A DNA stretch of 39,755 nt from JALTBU01 sp964410645 (GTDB lineage Bacteria > Campylobacterota > Campylobacteria > Campylobacterales > Nautiliaceae), in the NCBI GenBank assembly GCA_964410645.1, contig CAYPHV010000008.1, positions 1 to 39,755 of the forward strand. The letters run 5' to 3'. Made by a program: the position numbers and the translations under genes. Each line of letters starts with the position of its first letter. The first letter of the stretch is position 1. Below, piece after piece: positions 1 to 7,785 of this stretch. The notes below the pieces were generated by a model. The model had not been told where the DNA came from. It saw only the letters and a program-made list of their open reading frames with translations, and searched no databases.

Positions 1-332
1 ATAATACCAAAATTCGTATTAAAACAATTGACGATACAAATGATTCAACTGTTTATGAAGGTTTTTTTATTTCAAACGGAGCAAAAGCCATTGTTCCTGT
101 GTATGATAAAAATACAAGCGATTATAACTTAACGCTAAAACAAAATTATTTTCCATGGAAAAAACAAAATTATACCGATGGAAACAGCAGTTTACTGGCT
201 ACACATGTTGTTCAGTTTAAATTTAAAGAGGAAAACGGATTAATGAGAATCTATCTGTGTATCCAGGATCCAAACGTTAAAATAAGCAATAATGAAAATT
301 TAACAATATGTAAAGAAAAGGTTGTATTTTGA
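1..332 (+). CDS. C-terminal part of a pseudopilin-like protein (5' truncated by window)
   Basis: The frame is open from base 3 to a TGA at 330-332, so the gene begins before the window; the GTG at 99 is only an internal codon. The visible ~109 residues look like the globular end of a minor pseudopilin (beta-rich, ending near IYLCIQDPN and ICKEKVVF), but no N-terminal helix can be seen. The main support is context: the next gene overlaps it by four bases and starts with a prepilin-type leader. This resembles the minor-pseudopilin gene runs of type II secretion or type IV pilus systems. A GspJ/PilW-like role is inference. Confidence 0.5.
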   Translation, partial: NTKIRIKTIDDTNDSTVYEGFFISNGAKAIVPVYDKNTSDYNLTLKQNYFPWKKQNYTDGNSSLLATHVVQFKFKEENGLMRIYLCIQDPNVKISNNENLTICKEKVVF

Positions 333-742
333 AAAAAGGATTTGCTCTTTTACTCAGTATAATTTTTGTTGTTGTAATGGCTTTTATCGGTGTAATGGTT
401 ATGCAGTTTGCCTCGTCAAGTTCTCATCACAGTGCCGAGAGTTATTTGGATACTAAAGCTTCTCTTGCGTTAAGAAGTGCCACTGAATATGGAATAATGG
501 CGCTTCAGGGGCATAATTTCAACAAAAAGGGATTGGTTAAGGAAATAAATTTAACATATCCTATATTTAACGCTGTTGTCAAATTTCATTATTTTTTGAC
601 CGACTGCCCGGCGGTGGATAAGAATTGCACCCAAATACAGACAAAAGATACTAACGGAAGTGTTTTGATGTATGTTACAGTAACATCAAAAAATAGTAAT
701 TTTAAACTTAGAAAAGTGAGGGTGACTTTACAAAATCTTTAA
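329..742 (+). CDS. Prepilin-type N-terminal protein, minor pseudopilin (GspK/PilX-like)
   Basis: 137 residues starting at a TTG that overlaps the previous stop. The N-terminus reads MKKGFALLLSIIFVVVMAF: a short positive leader, Gly then Phe as a class III (PilD-type) cleavage site, and a long hydrophobic helix (about residues 5-27). The Glu normally at mature position 5 is absent (the mature protein begins FALLLS), as in GspK-type minor pseudopilins that cap the tip. The rest is a small domain with two cysteines (DCPAVDKNC), possibly a disulfide. Predicted site: inner membrane, then periplasmic pseudopilus. Which pilus or secretion machine it serves cannot be told from this window. Confidence 0.6.
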   Translation: MKKGFALLLSIIFVVVMAFIGVMVMQFASSSSHHSAESYLDTKASLALRSATEYGIMALQGHNFNKKGLVKEINLTYPIFNAVVKFHYFLTDCPAVDKNCTQIQTKDTNGSVLMYVTVTSKNSNFKLRKVRVTLQNL

Positions 743-745
743 AGT

Positions 746-757
746 TATATAAAATTC
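746..757 (+). promoter_or_regulatory. Putative -10 box for hpf
   Basis: TATAAAAT (748-755) lies 18 bases before the hpf ATG and after the preceding stop. No good -35 is visible, as is usual for epsilonproteobacterial housekeeping promoters. An AAAGGAG ribosome site follows at about 764-770. Confidence 0.4.
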
Positions 758-773
758 TAAAAAAAGGAGTAAC

Positions 774-1271
774 ATGAATGTAACAATAGTAGGTAGAAAT
801 ATAGAACTAACAGATGCGATTAAAACACATATTCAAAAAGTAATAGATGAGGCAAAAAAATATAATTTGGACATACATTATGCAAATGTAATTATTGACA
901 AAGACAAAAGAGATTTTTTTACCGCTGAAATTGTTATGAATGTTCCTTCAAAAGGAACTGTAGTAGTTCATTACAAAGATAAAGATATGTATGCGGCTTT
1001 TGATAAGGCAAAAGATAAACTTGAAAAACTTTTAAGACGTTATCATGACAAAATTAAAGATTATAAACAAGAAAAATTAGAAGAATTGATTGTTGAAAAT
1101 AAAGAAGATGAGATAGTTGAAGCTCCTCTTGATATGGAAAAGCCTTTGAGCATTGAAGAAGCGGTTGAAGAATTTAAAAGTTCAGGATTATATTTTATGG
1201 TTTTTAAAGATACTGTAGGTGAAAAAAGAGTAATTTATAGAAGAAAAGACGGAAAACTTGGATTATATTAA
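774..1271 (+). CDS. hpf: Ribosome hibernation-promoting factor, HPF/YfiA family (long form)
   Basis: 165 residues. Residues 1-100 form the S30AE/YfiA fold (start MNVTIVGRNIELTDAI, with the basic stretch KLEKLLRRYHDKIK). A short acidic linker leads to a C-terminal dimerisation domain from about residue 120 (SIEEAVEEFKSSGLYFMVF...KRVIYRRKDGKLGLY). In long HPFs the N domain sits in the mRNA/tRNA channel of the 30S subunit and the C domain pairs two ribosomes into inactive 100S particles during stress or stationary phase. The linker is short compared with Firmicutes long HPF. The gene has its own ribosome site (AAAGGAG) and lies just upstream of the rpmH operon. Confidence 0.9.
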   Translation: MNVTIVGRNIELTDAIKTHIQKVIDEAKKYNLDIHYANVIIDKDKRDFFTAEIVMNVPSKGTVVVHYKDKDMYAAFDKAKDKLEKLLRRYHDKIKDYKQEKLEELIVENKEDEIVEAPLDMEKPLSIEEAVEEFKSSGLYFMVFKDTVGEKRVIYRRKDGKLGLY

Positions 1272-1278
1272 TTAGATT

Positions 1279-1287
1279 TGATAGAAT
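1279..1287 (+). promoter_or_regulatory. Extended -10 promoter of the rpmH operon
   Basis: TGATAGAAT (TG at 1279-1280, TAGAAT 1282-1287), about 33 bases before the rpmH ATG, in the 49-base gap after hpf. It matches the TGNTANAAT pattern seen before other genes in this window. The ribosome site AAAGGAGA follows. Confidence 0.45.
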
Positions 1288-1320
1288 TTCATACTTGAAA
1301 TAAATTAAAGGAGAATATTA

Positions 1321-1455
1321 ATGAAAAGAACTTATCAACCAAGTAAGATAAAAAGAAAAAGGGCACTTGGCTTTAGGGCAAGACTTAAAACAAAAAACGG
1401 CAGAAGAGTTTTGCAAAGAAGAAGAGCAAAAGGTAGAAAAAGATTAGCGGTTTAG
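1321..1455 (+). CDS. rpmH: 50S ribosomal protein L34
   Basis: 44 residues read directly from the sequence: MKRTYQPSKIKRKRALGFRA, then a run rich in Arg/Lys ending GRKRLAV and TAG at 1453-1455. Length and sequence are standard for bacterial L34, which binds 23S rRNA near the exit-tunnel base. It heads the conserved rpmH-rnpA-yidD-yidC-jag-mnmE block. An AAAGGAG site precedes the ATG. Its last 13 bases overlap the proposed rnpA start, so the two are probably translated in a coupled way. Confidence 0.95.
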   Translation: MKRTYQPSKIKRKRALGFRARLKTKNGRRVLQRRRAKGRKRLAV

Positions 1456-1742
1456 GGAAAAAAGAAATTAATACAGTTTACAATAAAGGAAAGAAATTTT
1501 ATACAAGTTTTTTTACAATTTTTTTTCTTTCTTCCGGTGAACTGAAATATTCAGTTGTAGTTTCAAAAAAAATTTCAAAAAAAGCAGTTGTTAGAAATAA
1601 AATTAAAAGAAGAATAAGGCATATATGCAAAAAGCATTTAAATATTGGAAATTTTATTATTATAGTAAAAAAAGAAATTTCGGAAATTGAATTTCAATTA
1701 ATAGAAAATGATTTTAAAAAATTTATTAAAAAAATTAATTAA
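1443..1742 (+). CDS. rnpA: Ribonuclease P protein component, apparent ATT start
   Basis: A 99-residue frame between rpmH and yidD. It shows the RnpA signature KKAVVRNKIKRRIRH (RNR motif) after GELKYSVVVSKKISK, and an N-terminal LGKKEINTVYNKGKKFYTSFF typical of the family. RnpA is the basic protein subunit that helps the RNase P RNA cut 5' leaders from pre-tRNAs. The frame is closed by a TAG at 1434-1436 and contains no ATG, GTG or TTG at all, so initiation must use another codon. ATT at 1443 fits best: it gives the expected length, has AAGG nine bases upstream, and overlaps the end of rpmH by 13 bases. The 3' end overlaps yidD by 35 bases. ATT at 1467 would cut into the conserved start. Function is sure; the exact start is inference. 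Confidence 0.85.
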   Translation: MSGLGKKEINTVYNKGKKFYTSFFTIFFLSSGELKYSVVVSKKISKKAVVRNKIKRRIRHICKKHLNIGNFIIIVKKEISEIEFQLIENDFKKFIKKIN

Positions 1743-2028
1743 ATTTTATCAATATTTTATCAGTCCAATGCTTGGTAATAATTGTAGATATAATCCCACT
1801 TGCAGTGAATATGCCATGTGGGAAATAGAATGTGATAATTTTTTTAAAGCGGTTATTAAAACTGTCTTAAGAATTTTGAGATGTAATCAATTGTTTAGGG
1901 GTGGTATAGATTATCCTGTTATAAGAAAAAATATTCATCCTAAATACGGTATTAAAAAAAAAGTTGATTTTTGGTTAATTCCAAAAGGAAATAATAAATT
2001 TATAATAATAAAGGCTAATAATGAATGA
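1708..2028 (+). CDS. yidD: Membrane protein insertion efficiency factor YidD
   Basis: 106 residues with the YidD/UPF0161 signature: FYQYFISPMLGNNCRYNPTC, SEYAMW, and the basic RILRCNQLFRGGIDYPV stretch with three conserved cysteines. YidD is a small membrane-associated protein that aids YidC-dependent insertion of inner-membrane proteins. It is nearly always encoded between rnpA and yidC, as here. It overlaps rnpA by 35 bases and yidC by 8, indicating translational coupling. It has a slightly extended C-terminal tail (KKKVDFWLIPKGNNKFIIIK) compared with the usual ~70-85 residues. Confidence 0.93.
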   Translation: MILKNLLKKLIKFYQYFISPMLGNNCRYNPTCSEYAMWEIECDNFFKAVIKTVLRILRCNQLFRGGIDYPVIRKNIHPKYGIKKKVDFWLIPKGNNKFIIIKANNE

Positions 2029-3547
2029 TTCAGGACAGTTAAAAAGAATTATAATAGCAACAGTAGTTTCATTTGTATTTTTTGTGGCATATGATTATTT
2101 TATATTGCAGCCTCAGGAAAAAAATTCGATACAATTCGAACAAAACGTAACGAAAGTTCAAAAAACACAAAAAGTAAAAAAAATTGCTTCAAAATTAGTT
2201 AATTCTAAAAATGTCATAACAGTCAATTCTCCTGAATATACGGCGAAAATAGATGAATTCGGCAGAATTAGTGAATTTATTCTTAAAGAAAAAAAATTTA
2301 ATGAAAAAAATAAAAAATTAGATTTAATACCCTCAAAACTGCCAAAACCTTTGGAAGTAAGATTTGAAAATAAGCAATTAAACTCATTAGAATTTAAAAC
2401 GCCTATTACATCAGATAAAAAGATTTTGAATATTACCGACAAGCCTCAAAATATTACACTTATTCAAAATTTAAACGGGCTTATTCTAAAAAAAATTATT
2501 ACATTCTATCCAAACGGCAGATATGACGTTAAGATATTGCTTTCAAAAAATGTCAAATATTTTATATCTCCCGGTTACAGACCAGATATTGCAGTGGATA
2601 AATTGACGGTTCACGGAGCGGTAGTTGAAAAATCAGATGGAACACTCGATATAATAAAAGACGGAGATGCTGAGAATAAAACAGATAATAATGCTATAGC
2701 AGTAGCCGGATTTGACAGATATTATACAACGTTTTTATTTAGTAAAAAACCTTTTAAAGTGGATGTATTTTCTGATGATGAGCAAAATCCAATTCTTTTT
2801 ATTGAATCAAATTCAAATTTAAATTTAACTGGATATATAGGCCCCAAATATGTAGATACACTGGTCGGTATAAATAAAAAATTGGTTGATGTCGTTCAAT
2901 ATGGAGTTGGTACATTCTTTGCAAAAAATTTATTTTTGCTTTTAGACTTTTTGCATAAAATTGTTATAAACTGGGGTATTGCAATCATATTTTTGGTAAT
3001 AATCGTAAGATTAATTTTATTTCCTTTCACGTATAAGGGAATGGTAAGTATGTATAAATTAAAAGATCTTGCCCCTAAAATGAAAGAAATACAGCTAAAA
3101 TATAAAAAAGATCCTCAAAAGTTACAGGCGCATATGATGAAAATGTATAAAGAACACGGTGCTAATCCTCTTGGAGGATGCTTGCCGCTGGTGCTTCAAA
3201 TCCCGATTTTTTACGGAATTTATAAATTACTTTTATATTCGGTTGAATTAAAAGGCGCTCATTTTTTATGGATTCATGACTTAAGTGCAATGGATCCATA
3301 TTTTATATTGCCGATTTTAATGGGTGTGAGTATGTATATTCATCAAAGATTGACACCTAGTAATTTTCAAGATAAAATGCAGGAAAAAATATTTAAATTT
3401 TTGCCGCTTATTTTTACGTTTATGATGGCGACTTTTCCGGCCGGTCTTGTGCTTTATTGGACAACCAATAATATTTTATCTATTTTACAACAGTTGATAA
3501 TTAATAAAGTAATGGAAAATAAACATTTAGCAAAGGTTAAAAATTGA
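2021..3547 (+). CDS. yidC: Membrane protein insertase YidC
   Basis: 508 residues in the Gram-negative YidC layout. An N-terminal membrane anchor (about residues 8-27) is followed by a large periplasmic beta domain (about 60-290), then the 60KD_IMP insertase domain with several membrane segments from about residue 310. Recognisable family stretches are FPFTYKGMVSMYKLKDLAPK (containing the amphipathic helix), NPLGGCLPLVLQIPIFYGIY and FPAGLVLYWTTNNILSI. YidC inserts inner-membrane proteins alone or with SecYEG. It overlaps yidD by 8 bases at its start and jag by 4 at its end. Confidence 0.96.
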   Translation: MNDSGQLKRIIIATVVSFVFFVAYDYFILQPQEKNSIQFEQNVTKVQKTQKVKKIASKLVNSKNVITVNSPEYTAKIDEFGRISEFILKEKKFNEKNKKLDLIPSKLPKPLEVRFENKQLNSLEFKTPITSDKKILNITDKPQNITLIQNLNGLILKKIITFYPNGRYDVKILLSKNVKYFISPGYRPDIAVDKLTVHGAVVEKSDGTLDIIKDGDAENKTDNNAIAVAGFDRYYTTFLFSKKPFKVDVFSDDEQNPILFIESNSNLNLTGYIGPKYVDTLVGINKKLVDVVQYGVGTFFAKNLFLLLDFLHKIVINWGIAIIFLVIIVRLILFPFTYKGMVSMYKLKDLAPKMKEIQLKYKKDPQKLQAHMMKMYKEHGANPLGGCLPLVLQIPIFYGIYKLLLYSVELKGAHFLWIHDLSAMDPYFILPILMGVSMYIHQRLTPSNFQDKMQEKIFKFLPLIFTFMMATFPAGLVLYWTTNNILSILQQLIINKVMENKHLAKVKN

Positions 3548-4191
3548 AAATTGAGGCTAAAACATTAGAAGAAGCCTATGAAAAAGCGTCTGAAGTATTA
3601 AATTGTTCTGTAACGGATATTGAAGCAGAAATTCTTCAGTATCCAAGCAAGGGCATTCTTGGACTTTTTTCGAAATCGGCAATAATTGAAATTGAAGATG
3701 CGCCTGATGTGGATAAAATAATCAATGAAATAAGAACAGAATTAAACAATTTGTTTGATAAATCCTGTTTTAATATATCTAGCATTGAAGTGTCAAAATA
3801 TGATGAAGAGACTATTTATATAAAAATAGACGGAGAAGACGTGGCACTTCTTATAGGCAAGGAAGGTTACAGATATAATGCTTTAAATTATATGTTTTAT
3901 AATTGGATTCATCAAAAATACGGATTTAAAGTAAAGCTTGAAATAGCAGAATTTTTAAAAACACAACGAAGAAAATTGGAAGAATATCTTGATTATTTTA
4001 TAGAAGAAAAAATAAAACCGAGAGGCTATGGAAGAACAAAAGCTTTAAACGGAATTTTAATTTATCTGGCTTTGGAAATATTAAGGGAAAAATTTCCTGA
4101 TAAATATATCGGTATAAAAATGAGAAACGGTGAAAAATATATTATAGTTGGAGACAAATATGAAAACAATAGCGGCAATAGCAACTCCTAA
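3544..4191 (+). CDS. jag: Jag/KhpB-family RNA-binding protein
   Basis: 215 residues from a TTG that overlaps the yidC stop. Residues 1-50 form a Jag_N domain (KTLEEAYEKASEVLNCSVTD, then YPSKGILGLFSKSA). Residues ~85-145 hold a KH domain with the GXXG-type loop IGKEGYRYNAL. The last ~65 residues correspond to the R3H region, but the Arg-X3-His signature is not intact (RTKALN replaces it), so nucleic-acid binding there may be weakened. Jag/SpoIIIJ-associated proteins bind RNA and lie next to yidC. The end overlaps mnmE by about 30 bases. Confidence 0.88.
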   Translation: MKIEAKTLEEAYEKASEVLNCSVTDIEAEILQYPSKGILGLFSKSAIIEIEDAPDVDKIINEIRTELNNLFDKSCFNISSIEVSKYDEETIYIKIDGEDVALLIGKEGYRYNALNYMFYNWIHQKYGFKVKLEIAEFLKTQRRKLEEYLDYFIEEKIKPRGYGRTKALNGILIYLALEILREKFPDKYIGIKMRNGEKYIIVGDKYENNSGNSNS

Positions 4192-5488
4192 AGGAATAGG
4201 GGCTATTTCTATCGTCAGACTTTCAGGCGAAAAATCTCTGTATTTTGCAAAAAAACTTATTAAAAAAGATTTAGCTCCGAGAAATGCTACTTTATGTAAA
4301 TTATATGATATCAATCATGAATTAATTGATATTGCATTGGTTATATATTTTAAAGCTCCTAATTCATATACAGGCGAAGATATCGTTGAATTTCAATGCC
4401 ATGGCGGATATACAGTTTCAAGACTTGTAATCGAAACTTTATTCAAATACGGTGTTGAAGCTGCAAATCCCGGAGAATTTACAAAAAGAGCTTTTTTAAA
4501 CGGTAAAGTTGACGCTTCTCAGGCTGAAGCAATAGCAAAACTTATTGAAACCAGATCAAAAGAAGGAGCAAAATTACTTTCCAGGCAATTAGAAGGAGAA
4601 CTTTCCAAGTTTGTAGATGACATAAGAAATAGATTAATCGAGATAATGGCCTATTCGGAAGTTTTTATAGATTATGCCGAGGAAGATTTGCCAAGAAGTA
4701 TGGATGAAGATATAACAAGCAGACTGTCTTCTTTAAAAGAGCTGCTTCAAAAAAGTGTTAATGCTTCAAGAAGAAGAGAAGGTATGCTAAACGGATATAA
4801 AGTTGCAATTATCGGAAAGCCTAATGTCGGTAAAAGTTCTATTTTAAACTCACTTCTTAATTTTAACAGGGCAATTGTAAGTGATATTGCCGGTACCACA
4901 AGAGATACTATTGAAGAAGATATACAAATCGGTTCTCATTTAATAAGAATTGTAGATACTGCCGGTATAAGAAAAGCCAAAGATGAAATTGAAAGAATAG
5001 GCGTTGAAAAAAGTAAAGAAGCCATTGAAAAAAGCGATATTATAATTGCGGTATTTGATTCGTCTTTTTTTAGCCATGAAGATGAAGAAATTTTAAAATT
5101 GATAAAAAATCAAAAAAAACACGTAATTGTGGTGATTAATAAAATTGATAAAGGTATAAACATAAATACCGATATTTTTAAAGATTTTGATTGGATCAAA
5201 ATAAGCGCAACAAAAGATGTTACCCCCCTTATAAAAAAAATTGAGCTTATTCTTGATTCATATTCGAATGACAATGATCAAATACTGATTTCACTTCGTC
5301 AAATACAGGCAGTGGAAAATACTTTAAAAGAAATAAATTTTGCCGAAAATATTTTGCAAACAGGCGAATTGGAATTGTTTAGTTATCATATACAAAATGC
5401 AATTAAAGAAATCAGTAAAATAACAAGGCCTTTTGAGTATGATGAAATGCTTGATCAAATGTTCGGTAGTTTTTGTGTAGGAAAATAA
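4160..5488 (+). CDS. mnmE: tRNA-5-carboxymethylaminomethyl-2-thiouridine synthesis GTPase MnmE
   Basis: About 442 residues from ATG 4160 (ATAGTTGGAG ribosome site six bases upstream; an upstream in-frame TTG at 4148 is less likely). The N-terminal formyl-THF-binding domain begins MKTIAAIATPKGIGAISIVR. The inserted Ras-like G domain shows GKPNVGKSS (G1), AGTTRDT (G2), DTAG (G3) and NKID (G4). The chain ends FCVGK, the CxGK motif of MnmE. With MnmG it modifies U34 of certain tRNAs. MnmG is not in this window. It is the last gene of the rpmH-type block and overlaps jag. Confidence 0.96.
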   Translation: MKTIAAIATPKGIGAISIVRLSGEKSLYFAKKLIKKDLAPRNATLCKLYDINHELIDIALVIYFKAPNSYTGEDIVEFQCHGGYTVSRLVIETLFKYGVEAANPGEFTKRAFLNGKVDASQAEAIAKLIETRSKEGAKLLSRQLEGELSKFVDDIRNRLIEIMAYSEVFIDYAEEDLPRSMDEDITSRLSSLKELLQKSVNASRRREGMLNGYKVAIIGKPNVGKSSILNSLLNFNRAIVSDIAGTTRDTIEEDIQIGSHLIRIVDTAGIRKAKDEIERIGVEKSKEAIEKSDIIIAVFDSSFFSHEDEEILKLIKNQKKHVIVVINKIDKGININTDIFKDFDWIKISATKDVTPLIKKIELILDSYSNDNDQILISLRQIQAVENTLKEINFAENILQTGELELFSYHIQNAIKEISKITRPFEYDEMLDQMFGSFCVGK

Positions 5489-5505
5489 TTTATAAAGGAG
5501 CTAAA

Positions 5506-5898
5506 ATGACAATAATCGAACTTAAAAAAATGATGATGAAAGCAAAAAAAGAAAGTAAAATAAAAGCAAACGCTTTAATGATGCTGGTTGATACGGCCCA
5601 AAAACAGGCCAAAAAAAGTAATGAGGAAGTATCCGAAAAGCATATAATAAATGCCGCTAAGAAATTGACCAAGATAGCAAAAGAAAGTATCGAAGCAGGA
5701 GTAAAAGGAGCAAAAGAAGAGCTTGTTATTTATGAAGAGTTTTTACCAAAAATGTTAAATGAAAAAGAAACTAAAAAAATTATTGAAAATATTATAAAAG
5801 AAACGGGCAATAAAAATATGGGTGTAATTATGAAACAGCTAAAGCAAAGAGGAAATATTGATATGGGTTTGGCAAGTAAAATAATCAAGTCTTTATAA
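5506..5898 (+). CDS. GatB/YqeY domain-containing protein
   Basis: 130 residues from ATG 5506, chosen because AAAGGAG precedes it; the frame is open further upstream into mnmE. The helical YqeY domain is recognisable from KAKKESKIKANALMMLVDTA, YEEFLPKMLNEKE and the C-terminal MKQLKQRGNIDMGLASKII. YqeY resembles the tail domain of the GatB amidotransferase subunit. Its free-standing role is not established, though a tRNA-linked function is suspected. It ends tail-to-tail with the Memo gene on the other strand, overlapping by six bases with no room for a terminator. Confidence 0.85.
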   Translation: MTIIELKKMMMKAKKESKIKANALMMLVDTAQKQAKKSNEEVSEKHIINAAKKLTKIAKESIEAGVKGAKEELVIYEEFLPKMLNEKETKKIIENIIKETGNKNMGVIMKQLKQRGNIDMGLASKIIKSL

Positions 5899-6684
5899 AA
5901 ATAAAGCGCTCATATATCCTACAACCTGAGACGTATCTTTGCTTATATCGGCGCTTGTTCTGTAATCAACTATAAAAGATGTCAGATTAAGTTTTTTTGC
6001 TGTTTTGATCATTGCGGAAATTCCTATTTTTCCACATGCTTTGCATTTTTCAAGTTCCGATAAATCCAAATTATGAACTGCTTCCAGGCAGTGTGAATCA
6101 AACTCATTTGCTGTTTTAATATCGTAATAATGACTTAAATCGCTTGATATTATTATTAAAGAATTATCGTTAATTGCGTATTCAATTATTTCTTTAAGTT
6201 TATTCGGGGAATAATCTCCATAAATAAGTTCAACCACCGGAATTTTTCCAAAATAGTGATAAATAAAAGGCATTTGAACTTCGGTGGAATGCTCTACATG
6301 CACATATTCAAGATTTTGAACGTCAAATTTTTCCATTAAATTTAAAGAAAATTCTTTATCTATTGGCAATACTGCGCATGGTGTTTCGTAAGTTTCTTCT
6401 AATGTTGTACTAATTCCTTTAATTGGAAATTTATGGCTTGGTCCTATGACAACGACTCTTTTTGGTGATGTGCCACTGGCAATTCTATATGCAAAATTAG
6501 CTGTAAAACCACTGTAAACCCATCCTGCATGAGGCACTATTATGGCTTTTGGCCTTAGACTAAATATTTCCGCCGCTTTTTTTGAATCAACATTTTCATC
6601 AATAATTTTATTAAAATGGTTGATATATTCTCTGGTTGCTTCGCAGGTTCCTCCGTACCATTCTTTGACTACCGCTTTTCTCAT
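5893..6684 (-). CDS. AmmeMemoRadiSam system protein B (Memo-family)
   Basis: 263 residues of the Memo/DUF52 family. Putative metal-site residues are visible: His52 in PHAGWVYSG, His84 in GPSHKF, His185 in SSDLSHYYD and Cys217 in CGKIGISA, matching the His/His/Cys set of human MEMO1. The conserved EHSTEVQMPF stretch is at about 131-140. The bacterial protein's substrate is unknown. It lies 22 bases after the radical SAM gene with a clear AAAGGAGA ribosome site, so the two form one operon. The third usual partner, an AMMECR1-type protein A, is not next to them. Confidence 0.85.
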   Translation of the reverse strand: MRKAVVKEWYGGTCEATREYINHFNKIIDENVDSKKAAEIFSLRPKAIIVPHAGWVYSGFTANFAYRIASGTSPKRVVVIGPSHKFPIKGISTTLEETYETPCAVLPIDKEFSLNLMEKFDVQNLEYVHVEHSTEVQMPFIYHYFGKIPVVELIYGDYSPNKLKEIIEYAINDNSLIIISSDLSHYYDIKTANEFDSHCLEAVHNLDLSELEKCKACGKIGISAMIKTAKKLNLTSFIVDYRTSADISKDTSQVVGYMSALFL

Positions 6685-6706
6685 AATGTCTCCTTTAATT
6701 TAATGT

Positions 6707-7705
6707 TTATTTCCATACTCCTTCAATTATTTCACCGCATTTTGGACAATGTGCAATTTTGTTTTCATCGATTTTTAAAATATTTTTTTCTACCTTGTAT
6801 ATACTTCTTTCAATAAGCTCTTCCCCGCATTTAGGACAGTAAGTTATTACAGGCATTGCCACATTTCCAAGATATACATATTTAAGACCCGCTTTTTTTC
6901 CTATTTCGTATGCTTTGAGCATTGTTTCAATTGGAGTTGGACCTTTGTCTTGTACTTTGTAATCCGGATGGAATCTTGTAATATGCCATGGAATTTCAGT
7001 TCCAACACTTGCGATAAATTCTGCTATTTGCGTAAGTTCTTTTTCACTGTCGTTATCACCTGGCACTACTAATGTTGTAATTTCCTGCCAAATTTCTTCA
7101 TCTTTTAATTTTTTAACAGTGTCTAATACATCCGCAAGATTTCCTTTTAAAACTTTTTTATAATATTCATCTTTAAAACTTTTGATGTCTACATTGCATG
7201 CGTCAACCCAGTTTTTCATATCCTCAATTTCATAAATACTTTCAAAACCATTTGTAACGAAAACATTTTTTAATCCTTTTTCTTTTGCCAATATTCCGAT
7301 ATCTCTTGCATAAGGGTAAAAAATACTTGGTTCATTGTAGGTATATGCAATAGATTTACAATGATATTCCAAAGCAAGTTTTACCATTTCTTCAGGAGAG
7401 ACATAAACTTTATCATTTACTTTGTTTGTATGGGCAATTTGCCAGTTTTGACAAAACGGGCATTTAAAGTTACATCCCACAGTTCCAAAACTTAACACAT
7501 CAGTAGATGGCAAAAAATGAAAAAGAGGTTTTTTTTCAATAGGATCTACATTTATACTTGAAGGATGGCCATAAACCAGATTTACAAGTTTACCGTCTTT
7601 ATTCATATTTACGCCGCAAATACCACTTTGTCCTTCTTTTAATATACATGCGTGACGACAAAGAAGACATTGTATTTTATTTCCCAGTGTTTTAAAATAT
7701 TTCAT
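6707..7705 (-). CDS. AmmeMemoRadiSam system radical SAM enzyme
   Basis: 332 residues. The radical SAM cluster motif is CNFKCPFC (Cys78, Cys82, Cys85). An N-terminal group of cysteines (CLLCRHAC and Cys30 in GICG) and a C-terminal pair of CPKC motifs (around residues 290 and 323, zinc-ribbon-like) are as in the AmmeMemoRadiSam family. A PflA-like barrel follows (AYTYNEPSIFYPYARD, VFVTNGFES). The family is thought to modify an unknown partner, perhaps with the Memo protein. It is first in a two-gene operon with a TGGTATAAT promoter 20 bases upstream and a strong AGGAGGGG ribosome site. Confidence 0.88.
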   Translation of the reverse strand: MKYFKTLGNKIQCLLCRHACILKEGQSGICGVNMNKDGKLVNLVYGHPSSINVDPIEKKPLFHFLPSTDVLSFGTVGCNFKCPFCQNWQIAHTNKVNDKVYVSPEEMVKLALEYHCKSIAYTYNEPSIFYPYARDIGILAKEKGLKNVFVTNGFESIYEIEDMKNWVDACNVDIKSFKDEYYKKVLKGNLADVLDTVKKLKDEEIWQEITTLVVPGDNDSEKELTQIAEFIASVGTEIPWHITRFHPDYKVQDKGPTPIETMLKAYEIGKKAGLKYVYLGNVAMPVITYCPKCGEELIERSIYKVEKNILKIDENKIAHCPKCGEIIEGVWK

Positions 7706-7724
7706 TTCCCCTCCTTTTTTTTAT

Positions 7725-7733
7725 ATTATACCA
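7725..7733 (-). promoter_or_regulatory. Extended -10 promoter of the radical SAM-Memo operon
   Basis: On the minus strand the bases read TGGTATAAT, a perfect extended -10, about 20 bases before the ATG at 7705. AAGGAGGGG follows as ribosome site. The 80-base gap 7706-7785 holds nothing else I can name except a plus-strand TGATATAAT at 7773-7781. Confidence 0.6.
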
Positions 7734-7785
7734 TTTTTTATAAAAAAAGTAAATAAAAAAAAGCAGAAATATTGATATAATTTGA

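Noticed and set aside
99..332. A complete 77-residue gene starting at GTG 99
   Set aside because: The frame is open back to base 3 with coding-like sequence and no ribosome site before 99; it is the end of a longer gene.
7706..7785. An intrinsic terminator in the gap between the pyrC-like and radical SAM genes
   Set aside because: The A/T runs do not form a stem of convincing GC content; the minus-strand TATAAT explains part of the run.
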